Shown: positions 1 through 7,891, numbered from the stretch's first letter. The stretch: 10,397 bases of DNA from Monoraphidium neglectum (GCF_000611645.1 NW_014011507.1:1-10397); one strand, 5' to 3'. Program-made: numbers and translations. Notes: generated by a model from the sequence alone, not told the origin.

Positions 1-1673
1 CCCACGCACACCCCGCCGCAGCCGCCACCAGCTGCAAGCAAGCCCGGTTCGCCGCTGTGCAAGCACGCGCGCGGCGCTCGGGGCCACCCCACCCCCGCCA
101 CCCGCGGCCCCTCCACCCACCGCGTCATGACCTCGCTGAGCGGCGTCATGCGGTCGTTGACAAAATCGACGTCGCGCGTAGTCACGATGCCCAGCAGCCG
201 GCCGCCCACCTCCCCGGTGTCGGTGATGCAGGCGCTAGTGAAGCCGCGCGCGGTCTAGCGGGTAGGATGAGGGATCGCGGGCAGCACGGGGGCGGTGATC
301 GGGCGTCATGCATGACGCGGCATGACGCCGGCTGGTGACGCGGCGTAGTACAGCGCGGGGTGGGGATGACTGATGCGAGCGGAACCCGCAAGGCATGCCG
401 TAAGCAGCCTCAGGGTTCGCTGACCATGTCACGAGCTGCAGGCGCCTCCCGAAGCGCACGTGCGCCCGCACACGCACCGACAAGCGCGCGCACACACCCG
501 CGCGAGCGCACACATGCCCCCGGCTCCCACGGCGGCCAGGCGCCGCCGCTGCCTGCGCTGCCCCTGCAGACCCACAACCCGCCTCTTCAGATTCTCAATG
601 GCCCGCGAGGCCCACCTGCAGCTTCTCAATGTCTCCGACCGTGGCCATTGGCGGCAGCACCGCGGGCGTCACCACAAACCCGGGGATGTGGCGCTTCACC
701 TTGAGCACGTGGTTCAGCTGCTCCTTCACAGTGTTGTTGTAGTGGATGAACCCCATGCCGCCGAGCTGCGAGAGGGGGGCGGGAACGCACGGAGCGCGCG
801 CCGTTTGGCGGCGGCCCGGGCGGCGGCAGGGCTGGGGCGGGGCGAGCAGAACTTGGGGGCATCAACCACGGCAGACGACGGTGCAGGCTCGGCGTCCATT
901 CGGTGCCGTGGTAAACGTGGCTTTGCAGAACTCAGAGGCGTGACTGCGAGGCCACGGCGCTCGCCGTGGCTTGGGCGGGCGCCGTGCCATCCGTCCGCCG
1001 GGCGGGCCGCGCACCCCGCACGCCGTGTGCGGGTCGCCGCGCGCCCACCCACCGAGGCCATCGCCACCGCCATTTCAGACTCGGTGACCGTGTCCATGGG
1101 CGAGCTGACAATGGGGATCTGCAGCTGGATGTTGCGGGTGACGCTGGTGGCCAGGCTGACCTGCGGGGTGTGGGAAGGGTTTGAGGGGAGCCGCCGCCAC
1201 GTCAGCGCCCAGCAGCGCCGAGGGGAGGTGACGCGCGGTCGGCGCGGGGGCGCGGCGGCGACGGGAAGCGGGATGCAAGGGGCTCATGTGAGGGCGGGGC
1301 GTGGCAGGGGTGCAGCATCCTGCCAGGGGCTGGTGCAGGCGGGATCCGCCGGCGCCGGAAATCGCTACCCATTGCTGACGCCGGCCCGGCCAAGGCAACG
1401 CCAGCCCAGCGCCAGCCGGGATTCTCCCCACCTCGTGGGCTCCGAAGTAGATGTGACCCGGGTGCATGATCACATCATCATACGTGTAGCTGTACCCCTT
1501 CCCAAACAGCTCGCCGGCTGCGAAGCCTGTGGCGGGGGCGTGCACCGCGGAGTGGGATTTGGCGGCCGACACACCACAGCCGGCGGCGGAGCAAAGGATG
1601 GAGCGCGCTTCACCCCGTGACGCCCACCATCGTGATCCGCGAAGACGCCGTTCTGCACGTCCGTGGGCGACAT
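1..1673 (-). CDS. IMPDH: Inosine-5'-monophosphate dehydrogenase, N-terminal half (partial, runs off left edge)
   Basis: IMPDH oxidises IMP to XMP with NAD+, the committed step of guanine nucleotide synthesis, normally in the cytosol. Exons on the minus strand: 1673-1628, 1526-1432, 1160-1053, 765-616 and 254-121, with phases that fit throughout. Exon 1 encodes [16 protein letters not shown]. Exon 2 carries [18 protein letters not shown], matching the YTYDDVIFLPG-type start of the TIM barrel. Exon 3 holds the hallmark [17 protein letters not shown]. Exon 4 holds [11 protein letters not shown] and [11 protein letters not shown], entering the CBS domain. Exon 5 holds [20 protein letters not shown], the first CBS motif. 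The catalytic cysteine loop and flap lie beyond the left edge. The chosen ATG (1673) gives a start like plant IMPDH; an in-frame ATG at 1766 would add 31 residues. The exon 5 donor is ambiguous (120/119, or 116/115 in another phase). A possible exon 6 at 31-1 reads LVAAAAGC, resembling the LVxAxxG segment that follows in IMPDH, but it fits only the second donor. Confidence 0.93.
303..318. repeat. Perfect 16-bp palindrome in IMPDH intron 4
   Basis: GCGTCATGCATGACGC is its own reverse complement. The half-site GCGTCATG also occurs at 122-129 and 143-150, and its complement CATGACGC again at 320-327. The two left copies lie in IMPDH exon 5, where they encode parts of RMTP and VMTR. Confidence 0.85.
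452..518 (-). repeat. Alternating TG/CG tract in IMPDH intron 4
   Basis: On the gene's sense (minus) strand this reads as mixed GTGTGCG, GCGCGC and GTGCGTGTGCG runs, like the tracts in the carrier introns. It lies between exons 4 and 5 and has no coding content that fits the family. Confidence 0.65.
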
Positions 1674-2001
1674 GCTTGCAGCACGCCGTGAGGGCGCGGA
1701 GAAACTCGGGACAGCTGGAGGCGGGAGCGGACCAGCGCTCGATGAAGGAGTGCGACCACTGTGCAATATTTGGTCGTCTCAAACGCTATGGACAAGGGAG
1801 AACACGTGCCTGAGGTGGCGCCTCCCTTGCTTCTGTTTGGTCTACACCGCAACGGTTCGAAACGCCCATTGCCCAAAAGTTATCATCAGATGAGTTGGAG
1901 TGGATGCAAGCCGTACGTCTGAGCCGATCAGGGACAACACTATCACACTGATCTGATCCAAATATCGCTCTTCCGCACACAAGCCATCAAGTTGTCAATC
2001 T

Positions 2002-2008
2002 TATAAAA
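2002..2008 (+). promoter_or_regulatory. TATA box, probably of EMC6
   Basis: TATAAAA followed by G sits 147 bp upstream of the EMC6 ATG. Transcription would then start near 2030, giving a 5' UTR of about 125 nt without an upstream ATG. The core TTATAA is itself palindromic, so use by the minus-strand gene cannot be excluded. Confidence 0.55.
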
Positions 2009-2120
2009 GCATTCATCAGACTGTTTTACAGCCACTTCACCCCACAGCACGGCAAGCGGCGGTGAACTCGTGCTGCACCAGCAAAGCGCGCCACTTCTCT
2101 TCCGCCCCAGCTGATAGTCA

Positions 2121-2153
2121 CCTGCGCCGGCGCAGGCCCCCTTGCGCCGGCGC
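2121..2153 (+). repeat. Two GC palindromes just upstream of the EMC6 start codon
   Basis: CCTGCGCCGGCGCAGG at 2121-2136 is a perfect 16-bp palindrome. The 10-bp palindrome GCGCCGGCGC recurs at 2144-2153, directly before ATG 2155. The 11-mer TGCGCCGGCGC is present at both 2123 and 2143. In the mRNA each copy could fold into a small GC hairpin. Confidence 0.7.
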
Positions 2154-2154
2154 C

Positions 2155-2244
2155 ATGCCGCCAAGGGCTCGCAACTCTGCCGGTGGCACACTCGCCATGC
2201 GGCCGCCGTCGGGCTCTCAACGGAGCCCTACAAAGGTGGCCCGT

Positions 2245-2279
<35 letters not shown>

Positions 2280-3457
2280 AGAGCAGCAGGATGTCCTCTA
2301 CAACCCCACCAACTGGAAGAACAACTTCCAGGTCGTGTATTACCTGTGAGTTGGAAGACGTGGGGGCATTAATCCGTGCTCTTCAGACCAGATGGACCAC
2401 AGCAGACAGCCACATCAGCTGCGGCGGCGCAGTCGTGAACGCAAAGCTGCCGCCGTGGCGTACACCAGCGCAGTGGCACGCCAGCGGGCAGCAGGCCGCC
2501 GAAATGCCGGCGGCAGTGATCCAGACGGGCGGTGATCCGCGCGCCGCAGCTTTCAAGAGGCGGTCGCTGAGAAGGGAGGGTTTTTGCAAGAGCGATTGCT
2601 CTTGCCCACCCAAGGGCCCCTTTGAGCCCCCGCCGGGCGCTGTCCACTCGCCGGGCGCCCTCGCAGGCGCACGTACATGACCATCGTGGCCGGCCTGGTG
2701 GCGGGGATCCTCGGTATCACCGATTGGCTGGGATTTGTCGTGTACCTTGTCAGCCAAGCGCTGGTGAGCGCACGGCCGGGCGGGAGGAGGGCGGCCCCAG
2801 CGCGCCCAGAGGGTGACGGGGCCGGGCGAAGGGCCCGGCAGCGCGTGCGCGGCAATCCTCCTTTCGGCCCGAGTATGTGTCTGCCCCTGCTGCCGCGGTG
2901 CCACCTGACACCGGCTAGGCTTGGCGTCATTGGCGCCAGGGGCCGGCGCAACGCGCAGGCTGCCTGGGAGGCAGGCGGGCGGACGCGCCTTGCAGGCGCG
3001 CCTCGACTGCTCAAGATTCGCAATCCCCCGTCCCCGCTCCCCCCGGGCGCTCGCCCTGCCCAGTGCGTGCCTCTCATTTTGGTCAAGTGCGGCGGCAACG
3101 TCAAAAAGTACTTCCCGTCGTGGTGGGTGCCGCGCACTCGCAGCGGGCGCTTGCAGCAGAGGCTTGGTGCAGCTCGCCCACACGCTGGTGTATTCTCAAA
3201 GTTGCAGCTCCCCCGCAGCTTGCCTGTGCCAGCACTCCCCCCTGGACTCACCAGGGCGTGCGCAGCTGGCGCGACTCGCTTGCTCACACTAACAACACGC
3301 CGCTGCACAAACGCACCAAGCCTGCCAAACCGCTGCCCTCTGAACGCCACACCACGACAGGGACAAAGTGGTCCTGGAGCACGTGTTCTCATCGACGGCC
3401 ATCTTGTCGTATGTGCTGTGCTGGATGATAGGGTACAACCTCGCATACGTCTTCTAG
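2155..3457 (+). CDS. EMC6: ER membrane protein complex subunit 6 (EMC6), four exons, complete
   Basis: EMC6 is a small three-helix core subunit of the ER membrane protein complex, which inserts and folds transmembrane proteins in the ER. Exons: 2155-2345, 2667-2763, 3064-3122 and 3361-3457, spliced in phases 2, 0 and 2 to 147 residues. Exon 1 ends in NNFQVVYYL and joins RTYMTIVAGLVAGILGITD, matching the family's YYxRTxxSxxxGxxAGILGxTG segment (TM1). WLGFVVYLVSQAL-CVPLILV is TM2. NVKKYFPSW matches the NKYF motif. The last exon, ending in LSYVLCWMIGYNLAYVF then TAG, is TM3 and the usual C-terminus. Typical EMC6 proteins have about 110 residues; the excess is an N-terminal stretch with 11 consecutive glutamines (31-41). 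A second in-frame ATG at 2197 would give 133 residues and still keep the glutamines. Donors are GTGAG or GTGGG type and acceptors GCAG, CCAG or ACAG. Confidence 0.93.
2245..2277 (+). repeat. (CAG)11 trinucleotide repeat coding for polyglutamine in EMC6
   Basis: Eleven uninterrupted CAG codons encode residues 31-41 of EMC6. They are followed by PEQQ, two more glutamines. This lies in the cytosolic, poorly conserved N-terminal extension before the first membrane helix. Pure CAG runs are prone to length change by slippage. Confidence 0.95.
2586..2605 (+). repeat. Perfect 8-bp stem, 4-nt loop hairpin in EMC6 intron 1
   Basis: GCAAGAGC, loop GATT, GCTCTTGC form a perfect inverted repeat about 60 nt before the exon 2 acceptor (AG at 2665-2666). 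It lies within the zone where the branch point would be expected or just upstream. No function is claimed. Confidence 0.7.
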
Positions 3458-3938
3458 CATGTAGTGTACACTCGCGCACCCACTTGTAACAAGGTTTTCC
3501 AGTGTAGACCGGCAAGGCTATTTTTTGCATCCAGCGAAGGTCGGACAAAGGTCATCAGCCATAGAGGTTTGTTGCGACGCGGGTCCAGATGCAAAATCGG
3601 GCGGGAACTTATTGCGGGTTGTGCTGCTCGCGATGCATCTCTCTGCCATGTTCGCAGTGAAGAAAACGATCCGCAAGGTTGCTTGGGGCGGCATGGCGGC
3701 GTCGTGAACCGCGTGCCGCTGATGCACGCCTGTACCTGGCGTTTGCGACGTTCGCGCTATGTGTACAGTCCAGCTATCTATGGTAATAAGCTATATTATT
3801 ACTCAGCTGCTTATACAACAACCCCCCGAGACAACAACTGATCTACTACCGTATTTCACGTCGACGGTCAACCTCAAAGCCTCATTGAGCGCGCGACACT
3901 GTCAATAGCCTCGAAGCACTCAAATCCAACTCAGAGCG
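3458..3938 (+). other. Intergenic: EMC6 3' UTR and promoter of the coiled-coil gene
   Basis: It begins with a short EMC6 3' UTR (TGTAA 28 nt after the stop) and ends with the 5' UTR of the gene starting at 3939. The segment around 3770-3830 is AT-rich (CTATATTATTA, CTTATACAAC) and is the likeliest core promoter, though there is no canonical TATA box. No ATG occurs between about 3850 and 3939. Open frames here have no family resemblance. Confidence 0.6.
3485..3489 (+). promoter_or_regulatory. TGTAA polyadenylation signal of EMC6
   Basis: TGTAA is the standard poly(A) signal of chlorophyte nuclear genes and lies 28 nt after the EMC6 stop codon. That placement supports both the 3' end of EMC6 and the green-algal origin of the window. 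Confidence 0.75.
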
Positions 3939-5097
3939 ATGAGGGCTGCCTTGCCGATGCGCTGTGGTGCCCGGAGAGCGGCGATGTCAGCTGCACCAGG
4001 TGAGTGCACGCCTCTGCTGTGTGCACAGGCTGCCCATCGGTTGCTCAGAGAGCAATGCTCTTAGCCTTTAAGCCCTGTCCTATCATCACGATACCCCGCC
4101 CGTTCCTCGAACCGTAGCGCGTCTAGCGGCGCTCAAGCAGCATCGGCCCCTCACGCGGCGCGCCGCTGCTGCGCCTGCCGTGTTGGGGGTGCTCGACAGC
4201 GAGCAGCAGATTGCGGCTGAGATCCTGGAAAGGGAGGCGCAGCTTGCGGCCATGTTCGAGCGCCGTCCGCTGCCGAAGGTGACCGAGCGCATGGCCGGGT
4301 AGCACAGGCAGCAGTGGGTGTTCTCACTTCGGTAGTGCCTCTGCCCAAGTTCTATGCATCCCATTCCGCACCCATCTCTTTCCCCATGCTCCGCTGCCTT
4401 CAACCCCCTCTCCCCCCTCTCAAACCGTCCCCTGTACCCCAGGCTAGCGAGGTGGCGGTGATCCGAAACGAGATCAACGCTCTCAAGGCGTCCCTGCCCG
4501 CCCGCTCCGCCTCCCCGCCCATTGCGCCGGGCGAGCCGGTGCCAGCGGTGCGCGGGGCGCCGCGCAAGGCGGACCGAGAGCTGGCAGCGCGCGTCATGGC
4601 GGAGGTGCGGGCGGCTGGCATGGGTTGTGGGGCGGGGCCGCGGTGCAAGGTTGGCCTGGGCTGCCGGGCGCGCGCGGCTCTGTTTGAGCACGGGCGCGGC
4701 TGCGTGCGAGCTCCTGAGTGACGAATCGTGCACCCCTTGTCCGGCCCTCCAAGCCCACACTGCTCGCTTCTTTGACCACGTTTTGCGCTCACCCTGCACA
4801 ACATGCTAACCACACCCCCAAAAACCCGACCCCGCGCAGCTGGAGGCCGCGATGAGCGGCGGCGGCGCCCTGGGCAACTCGGAGGACGCCGAGATAGCGG
4901 CCCTAGAGGCGGAGAACACCGCGCTGCGCGCCGACGCGCACGCGCTGCTGCAGCACCAGGCGCTGCTGGAGCGGCTGCTGGCGGAGGCGCGGGCGGCTGA
5001 CGCGGAGCGGCGGCGCGTGGAGGCTGAGGCGGCGGAGTTGCTGGGGCGGATGAGGGCGAAGCTCACGGGGGGTGGGGCGGCCGCGGACGCGGCGTGA
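3939..5097 (+). CDS. Unrecognised protein with a transit-peptide-like start and a C-terminal leucine-zipper coiled coil
   Basis: I do not recognise the family. Preferred exons: 3939-3999, 4118-4278, 4443-4604 and 4840-5097 (phases 1, 0, 0), giving 213 residues. The N-terminus (MRAALPMRCGARRAAMSAAP, then more R/A-rich sequence to RRAAAAPAVLG near residue 50) has many Arg and Ala and no acidic residue, as in algal chloroplast or mitochondrial targeting peptides. A first helical segment follows (SEQQIAAEILEREAQLAAMF, then VAVIRNEINALKASLP), then a Pro-rich linker. The last exon is a long Ala/Glu/Leu helix with leucines exactly seven apart at 150, 157, 164 and 171, and Asn154 in the zipper. No DNA-binding basic region precedes the zipper, and no catalytic motif or membrane segment is visible. 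Intron 2 has a second possible solution (donor at 4299, acceptor before 4451) that keeps the frame. ATG 3939 is the first ATG in the likely leader. A structural or scaffolding role in an organelle is a guess only. Confidence 0.72.
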
Positions 5098-5398
5098 GCC
5101 GGGGGGCGCCTCGCTGGCGGCGCGGGCGGGGTCGCGCGGTGCGTCAAGCTCCGCGGCGGCGCAGGGATGGGGGGTTTTCGCATAGCTGCCTCTCGATAAG
5201 CAGGCGGCCGCCGTGAAGCGCGTGTGCTTACGAGTGCTGCGTTGAGGTCACCATCAGGTAGTGGGGCCTTGGTTGGGGTGCGTCGCGGCCTATCCGTGCC
5301 GCGGGCTCTGCACCTGGCTGCTCGCCCTCGCAGTGGCCAGCTGTGTGCTCCAGGGGTCATGGCCGGGAGCCGGGCGCTGCCCGTGCTCGGGTATGGCC

Positions 5399-5433
5399 GA
5401 CCCAAAGTCAACAGTGAGGAGACCCAAAGTCAA
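5399..5433 (+). repeat. 13-bp direct repeat in the 3' UTR
   Basis: GACCCAAAGTCAA occurs at 5399-5411 and again at 5421-5433, starts 22 bp apart, inside the probable 3' UTR of the coiled-coil gene. Confidence 0.8.
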
Positions 5434-5537
5434 ACGCGCCCTGCTTTTTCCTTGGACAAGCCAATCAACAAGACCATATGTGTGGGTAGAGTAGAATGAC
5501 TTTCAATCTGCACATGTGCTTGCAAACATCCATCCAC

Positions 5538-5542
5538 TGTAA
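5538..5542 (+). promoter_or_regulatory. TGTAA polyadenylation signal, probably of the coiled-coil gene
   Basis: This is the first TGTAA I find after the stop codon at 5097. It implies a 3' UTR of about 455 nt, which is not unusual in green algae. The fit is weaker than for EMC6 because of the distance. Confidence 0.5.
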
Positions 5543-6075
5543 ATTGTTGTCCTCAAAATAACCGAGTCAGCCTGCGGGCGGTGGTCAGCCTGGTGTCAGC
5601 CCAAGCCGCGGATTTGCGGGACTACTGCATCCCTGCAGCAGATCCCATCCTTGAGACAGCGTGTCACCCTGAAATTGCTTTGCTGAGCTCTTTCTGTGAT
5701 TTTATGTTTTTTGAGTTTGAGACTGCAATGGTGTGGTGTTCAGGTCCCCAAGCACTACTTTCGTCGCATTACGCACCAAGTCAGGTGGGGCCAACGGGTT
5801 ACTTTGCTGGCCGGGTGAGGCACCCCAGCACGCAATCACAGCTGGGACGCAGAAGCGAATTCTGCAAAGGCCATCCAGCTGCTTTGACGGTCCTGGTGAA
5901 GCAGACCCCGCAAGCCCGTCCTTTCGGCGCATGGACGGGCTTTTCAGGCATCGGCGCGCCTCTACTTGAGCTTGGCGACGGCAAACCGCGCTTTTGATAC
6001 ATTGCAATACGACCAAAAGGCTCTGGCAGCGATCTGGGATTTTTTCACAGCCTGCATCAGGGCGACGGCCCTAGC

Positions 6076-7856
6076 ATGACGCGAAAAGGCGGCAGAGCGT
6101 CTTTTGTATGCTCAGGGAGTACAGCTTCCTTTCGTGGGCCAGGTCGAGAACGGGAAAAGGAGTCTTTTGTTGCGACAGATTTCAGCCTCCCGGCTCTTGG
6201 GGCCGTCCGTCGAGCAAGGGCGCAGTCATGGCAGCGCGAATGTGGTCAGCCACCCCTTGCCAGTGCCTCGCTAGGCCTCGCTGGCGCTCTTCGGTGAGCG
6301 CCATCGCCTCGCCTGGATCCCGGCACCGCCGTCGTTTTCCCCCTCGCCCCAGCACGCCCGTCTGCCCCCGACCTTCTTCCTGGCCATTTATCCAGCGTCT
6401 GCAAGTTAAAGATGCCGCCGAGATGGCCCGACCACGCACGCACGCGCTGATCTCGCCCCCAACACTGCCCCCTCGTCCGTCGTCGCCTGCCGCGGCCGTC
6501 ACCACCCAGGTGGCGTGTCAACCCCCTAGAGGGCTCCATCCGCCGTATGTTCCTCAACATAGACACTGGTGGCAAGGTGGGGGGCACTGAATCCTGCGCC
6601 CCTCGCCTCTTCGATGGGTGTCCATACTTACTGCGCTGACCCCGGCCGCGGCCAGCGTGATCAGCAAAACGCCCGGCCGCCTCCTGGCAGCTCCGCCCTG
6701 CCTCTGCTGACCCGCTTCCCGCCAGCGATCAAAGCCCGCGCACGCGACCTCACACAAACAGGGGCACATAACAGAGTCAGACCTGCGGCAGTATGCTGCG
6801 GCCCAAGGGCTGCCGGCCACCTATGTTGGGCCGTTCATGGACGCATTGAAAGCGGACCCGGGGTCCGAGGGGCAGAGCGGCGGCGGCAGCGAGGGGGGCA
6901 GCGGCAGCGGCGGCGGCGCGGCAGGGGAGGTCGGATTCAGGCGCTTCCGGAGGTGAGAGGGCTCGAGCGGCTGGCTGGCGGTGTGTGCATGGGTGTGTGT
7001 GTGTGCGGGGAGGGTGAGTGGGTGCGTGGGTGCGCATGTAGGCATTGGGGAGTGGAATCGTGAGTGCATGTGCGCGCGCGTGTGCGCTGATGTGTGTGCG
7101 TATGCATGGGCGCGCATACGTGCGCGTGCAGGCGTACGCGTATTCATGCGGCGCACAATGCGCGCCTCACCGCATCGCCCGGATACTGCCGCTTGTTTTC
7201 CGGTCTCTCGACGGAGGCCGCCAATTCCACCGGCTGCCGCCGCCACGCGCCCGCCCGCCCCCGCAGCTTCGCGCTGGCTCGCGAGGAGGGCCTCAGGGAG
7301 GCCTTTGACATGTTCGACAGGGGTGAGGCGCCGATCCCGACTTTGCCCGACTGATCAGCCCATGCAACGACGCGCGGCGCCTTGTTGAGGACGGGGACGG
7401 CAGCCGCACCCGCTCGGTGCCTGCGCTGTCGCAGTTTGGCCCGACCCTTGCACTTCCGCCCTGCCTGCTCCTTTTGATCCTCTCGTCCCCTCCACGCGGT
7501 CACCGGTGATGTCCACCGTGACATCCGCTTCCCCCAGCGACCTCGCTGCGCGTGTTTGCCCCCCTCTTCCCCCCACCCCCAAAAATATTCAAACGCTGCC
7601 CTCCAACAGACCGTGACGGCGTGATCAGCTACGAGGACCTGGACCTGTCCCTGCAGCACGTGACCATCTGCTGCCCCAACACGCGCTGCGTGCTGCGGTG
7701 CCGGCAGCAGGTGGTTGGGGAGCTGCTGCGGCGGCTGGACACGGACGGGTCGAGGGACGTCAGCTTTGACGAGTTCAGGAACTACTTCTCGCTGCTACCG
7801 CAGGTGAGGGTTGGCGCACGCATGCGTGCGCGCTCTCTCTCTCTCTCTCGCGCGCG

Positions 7857-7891
<35 letters not shown>

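Larger units (their letters stand above)
1674..2154. promoter_or_regulatory. Divergent promoter interval between IMPDH (-) and EMC6 (+)
   Basis: The 481 bp between the two start codons holds no recognisable coding sequence. Roughly 1845-2060 is clearly less GC-rich than the flanking exons and contains the only good TATA box. Both genes start outward from here, so both promoters must lie in this interval or in the adjacent 5' UTRs. On the minus side several upstream ATGs (for example near 1876 and 1766) would precede the chosen IMPDH start if transcription begins far upstream. On the plus side no ATG occurs between the TATA box and 2155. Confidence 0.7.
5098..6075 (+). other. 3' UTR of the coiled-coil gene and intergenic DNA before the carrier gene
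   Basis: 5098-5200 is extremely GC-rich; composition then drops after about 5400. The probable 3' UTR ends near TGTAA at 5538. 5543-6075 is of more even composition and should contain the carrier gene's promoter. I see no clear TATA box, repeat element or RNA gene. A 417-bp open frame (5581-5997) opens with GTG rather than ATG and shows no family resemblance. Confidence 0.5.

Noticed and set aside
560..640. ATTGAGAA-CTG repeated on the minus strand at the end of IMPDH exon 4 and just inside intron 4, suggesting an exon duplication
   Set aside because: Similarity is limited to about a dozen bases, and reading through the donor meets an in-frame TGA after seven codons.
460..1620. 386-codon open frame on the plus strand
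   Set aside because: It overlaps four IMPDH exons and their introns antisense. Its Arg/Ala/His-rich composition is what GC-rich DNA gives by chance, and it shows no family motif.
2245..2277. CAG run considered as a noncoding microsatellite
   Set aside because: It is in frame between a plausible start codon and clear EMC6 sequence, within one open exon.
2553..3548. 331-codon open frame on the minus strand, and the 266-codon one at 2383-3183
   Set aside because: Both run antisense through well-supported EMC6 exons and introns and have low-information composition.
3464..3841. 125-codon open frame after EMC6
   Set aside because: It starts with GTG inside the EMC6 3' UTR, spans the polyadenylation signal and an AT-rich promoter-like stretch, and has no family resemblance.
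5581..5997. 138-codon open frame in the interval before the carrier gene
   Set aside because: It begins with GTG, has no recognisable domain and does not join in phase to the carrier exons. It is kept only as part of the intergenic description.
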